Part shown: piece after piece, positions 26,587-34,882 of the stretch | Layout of the letters: each line of letters opens with the position of its first letter | Position numbering within the stretch: the stretch's first letter is position 1 | Origin: CAZSDU01 sp963662525 | Lineage (GTDB): Bacteria > Bacteroidota > Bacteroidia > Bacteroidales > FEN-979 | Direction of reading: 5' to 3' | Assembly: GCA_963662525.1 (NCBI GenBank) | Contig: OY759717.1 | Span: 496,001-560,000 of the forward strand | DNA length: 64,000 nucleotides | Notes under the pieces: generated by a model | What the model saw: only the letters and a program-made list of their open reading frames with translations | What the model was told of the DNA's origin: nothing | The model's database searches: none | Made by a program: the position numbers and the translations under genes

Positions 26587-26859
26587 TTACTTTACTTTCT
26601 TTCCAAGTTCTGCACCAGCCTTGAATTTTACAACTTTCTTGGCGGGAATCTTGATTTCCTTACCATTCTGAGGATTGCGTCCCTTGCGGGCTGCTCTCTT
26701 GGAAACGGAGAAAGAACCAAAACCGACTAAGGCAACTCTCTCGCCTTTGCCCAGAGCCTTGGTGGTTGCAGTGATAACAGCTTCCAGCGCCCTTTTGGCT
26801 TCTGCTTTGGTCATCTTTGCATCATTGGCAACTGCTTCAATTAATTGAGCCTTGTTCAT
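26587..26859 (-). CDS. hup: DNA-binding protein HU
   Basis: A 90-residue HU/IHF family protein: MNKAQLIEAVA start, VALVGFGSFSV in the beta arm region, and the conserved RKGRNPQNGKEIKIP arm that inserts in the minor groove. It bends and compacts DNA as a homodimer. It has its own strong promoter and terminator. The tail VKFKAGAELGKKVK is typical of bacterial HU. Confidence 0.95.
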   Translation of the reverse strand: MNKAQLIEAVANDAKMTKAEAKRALEAVITATTKALGKGERVALVGFGSFSVSKRAARKGRNPQNGKEIKIPAKKVVKFKAGAELGKKVK

Positions 26860-26900
26860 TTTTGTTTTAAATTTAGTTAATACTTAAGTTAAAAACCCTG

Positions 26901-26930
26901 CAAATATAAGCGATCTGAAAAATTTGTCAA
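26901..26930 (-). promoter_or_regulatory. Bacteroidota-type promoter of the HU gene
   Basis: On the minus strand TTG (26928-26930), a 19-nt spacer, and TATATTTG (26901-26908). This is the best consensus match in the window, as expected for an abundant protein. Confidence 0.85.
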
Positions 26931-27019
26931 GTGTTTTTTACTCAAAACCATTGAAAATGTTGATAAATCGGTATTTTTGTTAATAACTGAGTTACTGAAA
27001 AGGTTAAATGACAAGGGTT

Positions 27020-27973
27020 TCAAACAAACCAATGTCCGGAGCCACGAAGAAAGTCCCCGGTAAGCATGGTTTTTCTGCCTTGCAATTGCAATTCCAGAAC
27101 CTCGATATAACCATTTTTTGCCGCAAATCTGATAAACGTTTTTCCATCTGAAACCATCGACCCGGACTGGTGCACTGGTAATCCTGCTACAGGTACTCCG
27201 CGGTAGATCTTCAAGGTCTGAAAAGAACCATCTGGTAACCGGATTTCAGTGAATGCGCCGGGAGATGGACTTAATCCACGGATAAGGTTATGGATAGCTT
27301 CAACATCCTGATCCCATCGTATCCTGCAATCTTCCCTGAAGATTTTCGGGGCCGGCTTCAGCGACAGTTCCGCCGGGAGTATAGATTCCTGCGGAACTTC
27401 CTTCAGATTACCCCGGATAATGCCTTCCAGCGTTCTGATCACAAGATCAGCCCCTGCCTTCATCAAACGGTCATGCAATTCACCGGCTGTTTCCACGGAA
27501 CCGATTTCAAGCTTTTCTGCCAATAATATCTTCCCTTCATCGATTTTCTCATTCAGCATGAAGGTCGTCAGCCCGGTCATCAATTCACCGTTGATAATGG
27601 CATGATTGACCGGAGCAGCGCCACGATACTGTGGCAGCAAAGAAGCATGAAGATTAAATGTTCCCAGGCGGGGAAGTGACCATACCGAACGGGGAAGCAT
27701 ACGAAATGCAATCACAACCTGAAGATCAGGTTTGAAAGAGGATAATTCATGCAGGAATTCAGGAATTTTTAAATTAACAGGCTGCAATACAGGGATTCCT
27801 CTGGATATTGCAAGATCTTTGACCTTAGATACTTTAGGCTTTAATCCCCGGCCTGAAGGTTTATCCGGAGCAGTAACCACCGCCACAACCTGATACCCGG
27901 AATCCAGCATCTTTCGCAGTGAACAGGCGGCAAATTCAGGGGTGCCAAAGAATATAATCCGTGGGAAAGTCAA
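27020..27973 (-). CDS. fmt: Methionyl-tRNA formyltransferase
   Basis: Formylates the initiator Met-tRNA with 10-formyl-THF. The 317-residue protein has PRIIFFGTPEFAA at the start, SLLPQYRGAAPVN (111-123) with catalytic N107 and H109 just before, and D144 in NEKIDEGKIL. A C-terminal tRNA-binding OB-like domain follows. No ATG fits; TTG at 27973 is the likely start. One 7-bp word (TTTACGA) separates the TAA stop of the upstream gene from this TTG. Confidence 0.92.
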   Translation of the reverse strand: MTFPRIIFFGTPEFAACSLRKMLDSGYQVVAVVTAPDKPSGRGLKPKVSKVKDLAISRGIPVLQPVNLKIPEFLHELSSFKPDLQVVIAFRMLPRSVWSLPRLGTFNLHASLLPQYRGAAPVNHAIINGELMTGLTTFMLNEKIDEGKILLAEKLEIGSVETAGELHDRLMKAGADLVIRTLEGIIRGNLKEVPQESILPAELSLKPAPKIFREDCRIRWDQDVEAIHNLIRGLSPSPGAFTEIRLPDGSFQTLKIYRGVPVAGLPVHQSGSMVSDGKTFIRFAAKNGYIEVLELQLQGRKTMLTGDFLRGSGHWFV

Positions 27974-27980
27974 TCGTAAA

Positions 27981-28682
27981 TTACTTTTTCAGCAGTCCTT
28001 CTGTATAGGAAATGTACTTATCCACTTCCCGGCCCTCATTCGATCTTGGATATTCCTCCTTGATTCTTTTGTAAATGGAAAGCGCTTGTTCCAGATTCTT
28101 AAGCTCTTCATATGCCCAGGCAGCCTTCATTAAAAACAAGGGAGAAGTAAAATCATTCTTCTTCATGTCAGCGGCTTCCATGTATAAAACAGCAGCTTTA
28201 TCCGTTTGTTTCAGTTCCATATATACATCACCCATGGCTCCGGTTGCCATAGGACCGACCAGTTCGTCACCGGTTTTGAATTTCTTCAGATAAGTCAGCG
28301 CATTTTCGAACTGCCCCATCTTGAGATAACAAATACCAGCATAATAATGAGCCAGATTGGCTGACTTGGTGATCCCGTATTCATCAATGATGGAAAGAAA
28401 TCCCAGATACTGACCATCTCCATTCAAGGCTTTTTTCAGGGAATCCTGCTCGAAATACTTTTCAGCCATGAACATCTGTCCCTGGGCTTCCTTTTCCTGT
28501 GGAGCTAAATAGAAACGGCGGAAACCGAAAAAGCCAAGTACTACCACGATGATGACAGCAATGACGATAATGATAATTTTCTGATATTTCTCAATAAACT
28601 GTTCGGTTTTGCTGAAAGCTTCTTCAACAGCAACAATGCGTTCTTCCGTCTTGTCGACTTTTTTTTCAGGCTTATTTGACAT
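27981..28682 (-). CDS. Membrane-anchored TPR protein, YfgM-like
   Basis: A 233-residue protein with a charged N-terminus, one membrane helix (about 36-53, IIIIVIAVIIVVVLGFF), then about four TPR-like helices (AHYYAGICYLKMGQFENALTYLKKF and AAWAYEELKNLEQALSIYKRIKEEYP). The layout resembles YfgM, a periplasmic TPR partner of the Sec translocon. ATG 28682 was chosen over a TTG at 28706, because that TTG lies inside the promoter element. It is followed by fmt after 7 bp. Confidence 0.78.
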   Translation of the reverse strand: MSNKPEKKVDKTEERIVAVEEAFSKTEQFIEKYQKIIIIVIAVIIVVVLGFFGFRRFYLAPQEKEAQGQMFMAEKYFEQDSLKKALNGDGQYLGFLSIIDEYGITKSANLAHYYAGICYLKMGQFENALTYLKKFKTGDELVGPMATGAMGDVYMELKQTDKAAVLYMEAADMKKNDFTSPLFLMKAAWAYEELKNLEQALSIYKRIKEEYPRSNEGREVDKYISYTEGLLKK

Positions 28683-28703
28683 GGTCTGTGAATTTTGGAG
28701 GTG

Positions 28704-28711
28704 CAAAGTTA
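28704..28711 (-). promoter_or_regulatory. -7 element of the TPR-fmt unit
   Basis: TAACTTTG on the minus strand, 22 bp before the ATG. It is divergent from the trmH element at 28751. Confidence 0.5.
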
Positions 28712-28750
28712 ATTTTTTTCATGATATGCCCGCATCGTACTCATTTTTTT

Positions 28751-28758
28751 TACCTTTG
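28751..28758 (+). promoter_or_regulatory. -7 element of trmH
   Basis: TACCTTTG, 24 bp before the trmH ATG. No clear -33. Confidence 0.5.
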
Positions 28759-28781
28759 AAATTCATCCCGACCATGAACTT

Positions 28782-29483
28782 ATGATTTCACTAACCAGCC
28801 TTGAACCCGGGTCCAAACAATCATTACTGAATCATTTACTCACATTTATTACCGGCGAAAGGAAAAATAAATTCCTTCATTATATCAATTACAGAACCCG
28901 TTTCCTGACCATTGTCATGGAAGACATTTATCAACCCCACAATGCCAGCGCCGTTCTCAGAACCTGCGACTGTTTCGGGATTCAGGATGTTCATATCATC
29001 GAAAACCGCAATAAATACCAGGTCAACCCGGAGGTGGCCCTGGGAGCCTCCAAATGGCTTTCATTGGAGAAGTACAACGAGCTGGGAAACAACACGGCAT
29101 CCTGCATCGGACATTTAAAAACTAAAGGCTACAGGATCATCGCCACCAGTCCGCATGAAAATGATTTCACCCCTGAAACCCTGCCGCTTGACTCACCCCT
29201 TGCCCTGGTCTTTGGCAACGAACTATCGGGACTTTCCACGGAAGCAATGTCACTGGCCGACGGATTCATTAAAATTCCCATGGTTGGATTTACTGAAAGT
29301 CTTAATATCAGTGTTTCAGCAGCGGTATTGATCCATACACTCAGCGAAAGATTAAGGGCATCATCGGCTGACTGGCCCCTGACACCGGATGAAAATACTG
29401 ACATCCTCCTTTCCTGGGTTTCCCATTCCATTAAAAAACCGGAATTACTGATTGAAGAATTCATGAACAGAAAATCCGTATGA
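28782..29483 (+). CDS. trmH: tRNA 2'-O-methyltransferase TrmH family
   Basis: A 233-residue SPOUT methyltransferase. Motif 1 is MEDIYQPHNASAVLRTCDCFG, motif 2 LALVFGNELSGLS, and motif 3 IKIPMVGFTESLNISVSAAV, the knotted SAM site. The short N-terminal extension and a C-terminal helical tail match TrmH, which methylates G18 of tRNA; other members of the SpoU family are possible. It overlaps the next gene by 4 nt. Confidence 0.85.
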   Translation: MISLTSLEPGSKQSLLNHLLTFITGERKNKFLHYINYRTRFLTIVMEDIYQPHNASAVLRTCDCFGIQDVHIIENRNKYQVNPEVALGASKWLSLEKYNELGNNTASCIGHLKTKGYRIIATSPHENDFTPETLPLDSPLALVFGNELSGLSTEAMSLADGFIKIPMVGFTESLNISVSAAVLIHTLSERLRASSADWPLTPDENTDILLSWVSHSIKKPELLIEEFMNRKSV

Positions 29484-31177
29484 TAAAAACAAATACCGGG
29501 AATACCTGGGTCGCATTCCTGATTCTGTCGACCACCATTCTGATTATATACTCCCAGACTTTATCGTTTGACATCCTTTACAATTTTGATGATGATGCCT
29601 ATATGTATGATCCAAGCATCACGCAAATAAACGGGGCCCATATAAAAAAACAGTGCTCTGATTATTACCTGGGGATGTACCAGCCATTGCCTGTCATGAG
29701 TTTTTCAGCCCTCCTTCACTTTTTCCCAGGATCAGTACATGCCCAGCGTTTAATCAACATCCTCCTCCATGTCCTGAACACCCTGCTCGTTCTGATCCTG
29801 ATCAAACGACTTACAGCGAACCAATCAGTGGCTTTCTTTACTGCATTTTTGTTTGCTGTTCATCCCATGCATGTGGAATCAGTTTCCTGGATGTCCACGC
29901 GAAGCAATCTGATGTACTCCGCCTTCTTCCTCCTTTCCCTGATCTCCTATTTGCAATGGATTGAAACAAGAAAGATAAGCCATTGGATATTTATGTTTGT
30001 TTTCTTTCTGCTCTCTCTCTTTTGTAAAGTAACTGCCGCCACTTTCCCCCTGCTCCTTCCCTTAATCCATTGGTATAAAGGAAAAAAATTCGATAAGCTC
30101 ACTTTGTTTCTTTACTTCCCCCTGATTTTCCTGTCCTGTATCTTTATATTGATCGGCATTCAGGCTTCAGGGGCATTCGGACATATTAGTGAACTGGGAC
30201 ATCAATATTCATTGCCCGACCGGGGATTAATCTTTTTTAATGCCCTTGGGCTTTACCTTTACAAGGCCTTTATTCCCACGGATTTGTCGGCAATATATCT
30301 GTATCCATGGAAACCGGAAAATTCCCTGCTCTTCTCCTTTGTGGTATGCAGCATCCTGGCCATGATTGTCTCTGGGTTTATCTTTTTTTCTGGCTGGAAA
30401 CTCCGGAATAAAGAATCAGGGAAAGACATTCTTTTCGGCTTTCTTTTTTTTCTAATCACCATTATTATTGTTATGCCCCTGAAATGGTCAAGAACAGTGC
30501 TCATTGCCGAAAGATATACCTATATCCCATATATCGGATTGATGGCAGGAATTCTTTTATTGGTTTTCAGGTATGCAGACCCCAAAAGACCATGGGTTAA
30601 AAATAGTCTGTTTGTTCTACTTCTGGGAATTCTGGTCCTGTTTTCTTATCAATCCTACAACAGGAATAAAGTCTGGAAAAGCCCGATTACCCTCTTTACT
30701 GATGTGATTAAAAAAAATCGCTCAGGGGCGGAAGTCTCCATGGGATACTTCAACCGGGGAAATGAGTACTACCGGTTGAAAGAGATGAATAATGCGCTTT
30801 CTGATTACAATACCTCCATTGATCTTTTCCCATCGTATTCTGATGCCTATTTTAACCGGGGACTTATATTTTATAATTCCGGGGAAAATTCCCTCGCTAT
30901 CAGGGATTTTACAGCAGCGATAAAGTATAAACCCAGCTTATTAAAAGCTTATCTGAACCGGGGCACTGTTTATCGCTCCATGGGTGATTATGATAAGGCA
31001 TTATCAGATTTCACGCATATTATCTCGGTAAAACCAGATGGAGCTGCATATTTCAGCCGGGGCGCCCTGTACTATTTCAACTTTGGAAATGATATTCAGG
31101 CATGTGATGATTGGAAACTGGCTTTAAATCTTGGTTTTGAACCGGCCAGGAAAGCGCTTGAGAAGTTCTGCCATTAG
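29480..31177 (+). CDS. TMTC-like membrane protein: GT-C-type core with C-terminal TPRs
   Basis: A 565-residue protein with 10 or so membrane helices, then at least three TPR units from about residue 420 (FNRGNEYYRLKEMNNALSDY, FNRGLIFYNSGENSLAIRDF, LNRGTVYRSMGDYDKALSDF). Near the N-terminus it has FDDDAYMYD, and further on HPMHVESVSWMSTRSNLMY; both are hallmarks I associate with TMTC-type GT-C mannosyltransferase-like proteins. The acidic pair in FDDD may be catalytic. The acceptor is unknown. It starts inside trmH (ATGA) and is followed by a terminator. Confidence 0.75.
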   Translation: MIKTNTGNTWVAFLILSTTILIIYSQTLSFDILYNFDDDAYMYDPSITQINGAHIKKQCSDYYLGMYQPLPVMSFSALLHFFPGSVHAQRLINILLHVLNTLLVLILIKRLTANQSVAFFTAFLFAVHPMHVESVSWMSTRSNLMYSAFFLLSLISYLQWIETRKISHWIFMFVFFLLSLFCKVTAATFPLLLPLIHWYKGKKFDKLTLFLYFPLIFLSCIFILIGIQASGAFGHISELGHQYSLPDRGLIFFNALGLYLYKAFIPTDLSAIYLYPWKPENSLLFSFVVCSILAMIVSGFIFFSGWKLRNKESGKDILFGFLFFLITIIIVMPLKWSRTVLIAERYTYIPYIGLMAGILLLVFRYADPKRPWVKNSLFVLLLGILVLFSYQSYNRNKVWKSPITLFTDVIKKNRSGAEVSMGYFNRGNEYYRLKEMNNALSDYNTSIDLFPSYSDAYFNRGLIFYNSGENSLAIRDFTAAIKYKPSLLKAYLNRGTVYRSMGDYDKALSDFTHIISVKPDGAAYFSRGALYYFNFGNDIQACDDWKLALNLGFEPARKALEKFCH

Positions 31178-31203
31178 ATATCCTGTCAATATATCTGACA
31201 AGA

Positions 31204-31228
31204 ACCACAATTTTGTGGTCAATTTTTT
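31204..31228 (+). terminator. Terminator after the TMTC-like gene
   Basis: ACCACA at 31204-31209 and TGTGGT at 31214-31219 form the stem; a T-run follows at 31223-31228. Confidence 0.6.
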
Positions 31229-31229
31229 G

Positions 31230-31237
31230 TACTTTTG
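31230..31237 (+). promoter_or_regulatory. -7 element of the bTHX gene
   Basis: TACTTTTG, 27 bp before the ATG at 31265. It contains the TTG of a longer reading frame, which is therefore unlikely to be the start. Confidence 0.6.
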
Positions 31238-31264
31238 CCAATCAGAAATTTAAAAAGAAATGAT

Positions 31265-31612
31265 ATGGGTAAAGGAGACAAAAAGTCGAAAAGAGGCAAA
31301 ATCATCATCGGCTCATACGGAGTAAGAAGAAGGAAAAAGAAAATTGTTAAACCAATCATCAGGAAAAAACCTGAAATCAAGGTTAAGGAAGAGAAAAAGG
31401 TAAAACCCGTAGAACCGGTTATTGAAGCTCAGGTTGCAATAGTTGCTGAGGAAAAAGTGACCAAGAAGACCACGGCTAAAAAAACCGCGGCAAAGAAAGT
31501 TGCTGATGTTACTGAGAAAGAAGTAAAACCCAAAGCAACAAAATCAAAGAAAAAGGCTGAATCTGCAGGTGAATCAAATCCTGTTTTATTCGATGAGCCA
31601 AAACAGGAATAA
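31265..31612 (+). CDS. Ribosomal protein bTHX with long Lys/Ala-rich tail
   Basis: The first 26 or so residues (MGKGDKKSKRGKIIIGSYG, then VRRRKKK) match the small ribosomal subunit protein bTHX of Bacteroidota, which is normally well under 60 residues. Here the protein has 115 residues. An extra tail of about 85 residues is rich in Lys, Ala and Val (KKTTAKKTAAKK and related blocks) and ends SNPVLFDEPKQE. The tail resembles the N-terminal extension of the zinc-ribbon protein at 62993-63910. It could bind RNA or be an unstructured spacer. The gene has its own -7 element and overlaps rsmG by 20 nt. Confidence 0.82.
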   Translation: MGKGDKKSKRGKIIIGSYGVRRRKKKIVKPIIRKKPEIKVKEEKKVKPVEPVIEAQVAIVAEEKVTKKTTAKKTAAKKVADVTEKEVKPKATKSKKKAESAGESNPVLFDEPKQE

Positions 31613-32231
31613 CCTTATTGCTGATTATTTCCAGGACCTGAGCCCGAATCAGGTCCTTCAATTTGAAAAACTCGGTTCCCTTTATCCCGAATGGAATGCC
31701 AGGATTAATGTCATTTCACGGAAAGATATCGACCAGTTATTTCTGCATCATATTTTACATTCACTTTCTATTGCCAGGGTAGTCAGGTTCAAACCCGGAA
31801 CAGGCATCATGGATGCAGGTACAGGCGGTGGTTTCCCAGGAATCCCGCTGGCTGTTTTATTCCCTGAAGCACAATTCACTCTGGTCGACTCCATTGCTAA
31901 AAAAATCAGGGTGGTGGAAGCCATTGCCGGGGAACTAAATTTAAAAAATGTCAGCACGCTTTGCTGCAGATATGAGTGCATTACGACATCTTTTGACTTT
32001 GTCACAGGTCGAGCAGTTACGGATTTGAATAGCTTTTTTCAGAGGGTCAGGAAAAATATCAGGAACAAGGGAAGGAACGATATTCCCAATGGTATTCTTT
32101 ACCTGAAAGGAGGTGATCTGGAAGATGAAATCACTTCATTGCCTGCATCCACGGATACTTACGAATTATCGAGATTTTTCAACGAAGAATTTTTCCTGAC
32201 AAAAAAACTGGTTCACATCCATAACTTTTAA
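31593..32231 (+). CDS. rsmG: 16S rRNA (guanine-527-N7)-methyltransferase RsmG
   Basis: A 212-residue GidB/RsmG methyltransferase. The SAM motif is IMDAGTGGGFPGIPLAVLFP, followed by FTLVDSIAKKIRVVEAIAGEL and the FDFVTGRAV region with the conserved Arg. The N-terminal LYPEWNARINVISRKD is also typical. ATG 31593 gives the usual N-terminus; it lies in the 3' end of the bTHX gene, so the two ribosome-related genes are coupled. An upstream GTG would only add eight residues. Confidence 0.93.
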   Translation: MSQNRNNLIADYFQDLSPNQVLQFEKLGSLYPEWNARINVISRKDIDQLFLHHILHSLSIARVVRFKPGTGIMDAGTGGGFPGIPLAVLFPEAQFTLVDSIAKKIRVVEAIAGELNLKNVSTLCCRYECITTSFDFVTGRAVTDLNSFFQRVRKNIRNKGRNDIPNGILYLKGGDLEDEITSLPASTDTYELSRFFNEEFFLTKKLVHIHNF

Positions 32232-32305
32232 ACCATTCTTTGCTGATTCAGCGTTTTTTCGTTATTTAGCAAACCTAATTACTCATTTATAAAACTTTCA
32301 AATTT

Positions 32306-34381
32306 ATGGCTGAAAAAAAGAAGTTTATTCCCTTTGTCTCTCCTGAGACAAATATGAAAGAATTTACATTGAGAGCCCTGATCATAGGACTTTTCTTTGC
32401 TGTCATTCTTGGGGCAGCCAATGCATACCTTGGGTTGAAGGCCGGGATGACCATCGCAGCCACCTATCCGGCTGCCGTGCTTGGAATGGCCATTTTACGG
32501 TTAATGAAGGGATCTATTTTGGAAGAGAACTTTACCCGTACGGTTGGATCTATTGGTGAATCGGTTGCGGCAGGCGCCATTTTCACCCTCCCTGCATTTT
32601 TCGTATCAGGAATATGGTCCGAATTTTTCACTTATGGCCATTATATTACCTCTACCCTGATCCTTATCGCGGGAGGTATCCTTGGAATCATGTTCGTTGC
32701 CTTACTTCGCCGCGTCATGGTTGAAGATGCCGAACTTCCGTTTCCGGAATCCACAGCTGCCGCCGAAATTCACAAAGCAGGACAGGGTAGCTCAGGCGGA
32801 TCAAAATTTCTTTTCTGGGCCATGGGCCTCGGCGGACTGATCAAGATCCTGGGTGAGCTGAAATTGTTCCAATATCTCTGGGAGAAATTTGTAATCTTTG
32901 GCAAACAAACCATTACCGGTACCGTGTTTACAGGCCAGGGAGGAATGTTACTCAGCTCTCCCGGTGTCAGCCCTGCATACATGGGTGTGGGTTATATCAT
33001 CGGCCCGAAACTCGGTGCGCTGAACTTCAGTGGTGGAATTTTAGCCTGGGGCTTAATGGCTCCCATGATCATGTACTTTCTGATCCCGAGTGTGAACCTG
33101 AACGATTGGGCTGCTTTCCTGATGAGCAAAGATGCTACCCTCGGCCTGGATGCAGCAATGGCCAAGGTGAGTGATCCCATCTACCAGATCAACCAGATAT
33201 GGAAATACATCATCCGCCCTATCGCCATCGGGGGAATGTTGGTGAGCGCCGCCTTTACCTTGTTTAAAATGCGGAAAAGCCTGACCACCGGAATAGCCCG
33301 ATCGGTCAAGGACGTTAAAAAAGCAGCCACCGGAATCGAACATAATGTTCCGAGAAATGAAAAAGATATCAGCTTCGGCTGGATCATGGTCGGCATTGCG
33401 CTTGTTGCACTCCTTACATTCGGTATCACCTATTTCATCTTCGAAACCAACCTTCTCATCGCCATTGTGGCTTCCACAGTCATGATCATACTGGCATTCT
33501 TTTTTGCCTCCGTTTCCGGTTACCTTGTCGGCATCATGGGTTCCAGTAACAACCCGATCAGCGGACTAACGCTGACTGCGCTTGTTGTTACTGCACTTAT
33601 TCTCGTTGCTCTTGGCGTTCAGGGTGATTCCGGCGTTGCTACCGTACTGGGCGTTGCTGCCATCGTTTGTGTTTCCGCGGCAGTGGCAGGAGAAATGCTG
33701 CAGGACCTGAAAGCCGGTCATATCCTTGGCGGTACTCCATGGCGGATGCAAATTGGCGATATTATGGGTGTCATTCTTGCTGGTGCCGTGATGTTTGCCG
33801 TTCTGGCTTTCCTGAATGACGGAGATATCGCCAGTGGCAATAATCTCGGGTACCAGGGTGGTTTCGGGAGTAAAAATCTTCCGGCTCCCCAGGCCAGCCT
33901 GATGGCTATCTTGTCGCGTGGGATTGTCCAGGGACAAATGGCATGGCCGCTCATTATTGCAGGTATGCTCATGGGTGTAGCCTTTATTTTAATGCAGGTT
34001 AAAAGTCCGATGCTGGTCAGTGTCGGGATGTATCTTCCTATCGAGACTACCTTTGCGATATTTGCAGGTGGCGTGATTAAAGGAGCTGTTGATTATTATA
34101 CTGCAAAGCGCAAATTCAATGATGCTCAGAAAGTGCGGGTGGAAAACACAGGAGTATTGCTCGCTTCCGGAATGATCGCCGGAGAAGCGCTGATGGGGCT
34201 GCTTATTGCCATTTTTGCCGTATTCAACATCTTCCTGTACAACTACTTTAGTTTCTTTAAAAATCCTACATTCTATATCAGTTTCGTCGTGTTGGTCATT
34301 ATTGCTTATGTACTGATACAGATCCCACTCAAAAACGCTGGAAAACCGGATGAACCGGCACCCCCGGCATCCGGGATGTAA
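32306..34381 (+). CDS. OPT family oligopeptide transporter
   Basis: A 691-residue membrane protein with about 14-16 hydrophobic segments. Family motifs are near the start (FTLRALIIGLFFAVILGAANAYLGLKAGMT), the middle (MGSSNNPISGLT) and the end (PLLIAG-like MAWPLIIAGML, VGMYLPIETTFAIFAGG). OPT proteins import small peptides or metal chelates by proton symport. It is followed by a strong hairpin terminator. The nearby dipeptidase pepD could act on imported peptides; that link is inferred only from position. Confidence 0.9.
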   Translation: MAEKKKFIPFVSPETNMKEFTLRALIIGLFFAVILGAANAYLGLKAGMTIAATYPAAVLGMAILRLMKGSILEENFTRTVGSIGESVAAGAIFTLPAFFVSGIWSEFFTYGHYITSTLILIAGGILGIMFVALLRRVMVEDAELPFPESTAAAEIHKAGQGSSGGSKFLFWAMGLGGLIKILGELKLFQYLWEKFVIFGKQTITGTVFTGQGGMLLSSPGVSPAYMGVGYIIGPKLGALNFSGGILAWGLMAPMIMYFLIPSVNLNDWAAFLMSKDATLGLDAAMAKVSDPIYQINQIWKYIIRPIAIGGMLVSAAFTLFKMRKSLTTGIARSVKDVKKAATGIEHNVPRNEKDISFGWIMVGIALVALLTFGITYFIFETNLLIAIVASTVMIILAFFFASVSGYLVGIMGSSNNPISGLTLTALVVTALILVALGVQGDSGVATVLGVAAIVCVSAAVAGEMLQDLKAGHILGGTPWRMQIGDIMGVILAGAVMFAVLAFLNDGDIASGNNLGYQGGFGSKNLPAPQASLMAILSRGIVQGQMAWPLIIAGMLMGVAFILMQVKSPMLVSVGMYLPIETTFAIFAGGVIKGAVDYYTAKRKFNDAQKVRVENTGVLLASGMIAGEALMGLLIAIFAVFNIFLYNYFSFFKNPTFYISFVVLVIIAYVLIQIPLKNAGKPDEPAPPASGM

Positions 34382-34385
34382 ATTA

Positions 34386-34440
34386 TACCCACCCCCGGCT
34401 CCTCCCTGCTCGCAGGAAAGGGCCGGGGATGGGTAATTTT
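34386..34440 (+). terminator. Terminator of the OPT gene
   Basis: 14-bp arms at 34386-34399 and 34422-34435 with one mismatch, containing CCCCGGC/GCCGGGG, with further pairing in the loop and a following AATTTT. The ATG at 34429 of a longer pqqD-like frame lies inside the 3' arm. Confidence 0.8.
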
Positions 34441-34443
34441 CTT

Positions 34444-34818
34444 ATGAACTTTTTTCAAAGAAGAAAAATATTAAAAAAGTCAAACTTTCTTGATCTGACA
34501 CCCGTCAGATTGATGGAGCATGAATTCCGGGAAGAAGGGAAAATTACCCTGCTCATGCCAAGGTTTAAAAACAAGTACTGGTCAAGAATGTTACAAGCCC
34601 GTTCAAAGGGAGAATTTATCCATATTAAACTCGATGAATCAGGAACAGATACCTGGATGCTTCTCGATGGAAAATCAAGTGTTCATGCCATCTGTGAAAA
34701 GTTAAAAGAACAATTCCCTGAAAAATTAATACCCCTTGATGATACTGAAATAAGGGTCACTCGCTTCCTCACTTTTTTATACCATCAACGCTACATCACT
34801 TTTCTCGAAATTCAGTAA
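34444..34818 (+). CDS. PqqD-like peptide-chaperone-fold protein, orphan
   Basis: A 124-residue protein. The C-terminal half (about 55-120) matches the PqqD fold: TDTWMLLDGKSSVHAICEKLKEQF, then VTRFLTFLYHQRYITF. PqqD-like proteins present peptide substrates to radical-SAM enzymes, but neither a radical-SAM protein nor a precursor peptide is seen nearby. ATG 34444 (MNFFQRRK) was chosen because the earlier ATG at 34429 lies within a terminator stem. A family of such stand-alone proteins seems common in Bacteroidota; its role is not known to me. Confidence 0.7.
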   Translation: MNFFQRRKILKKSNFLDLTPVRLMEHEFREEGKITLLMPRFKNKYWSRMLQARSKGEFIHIKLDESGTDTWMLLDGKSSVHAICEKLKEQFPEKLIPLDDTEIRVTRFLTFLYHQRYITFLEIQ

Positions 34819-34837
34819 ACCAGTGAGAATTTATTCC

Positions 34838-34845
34838 TATCTTTG
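34838..34845 (+). promoter_or_regulatory. -7 element of pepD
   Basis: TATCTTTG, 37 bp before the pepD ATG. No clear -33. Confidence 0.55.
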
Positions 34846-34882
34846 AACTTTCTAATCTCAACCAATAAAATCATACAAACCA

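Noticed and set aside
31235..31264. TTG start for the bTHX protein
   Set aside because: The TTG is part of the TACTTTTG promoter box; the bTHX N-terminus MGKGDKK begins at 31265.
32242..32260. Hairpin GCTG-ATT-CAGC with T-run after rsmG as terminator
   Set aside because: Only a 4-bp stem; too weak to list as a feature.
34429..34443. Upstream ATG for the PqqD-like protein
   Set aside because: It lies in the 3' arm of a strong terminator hairpin; ATG 34444 is cleaner.
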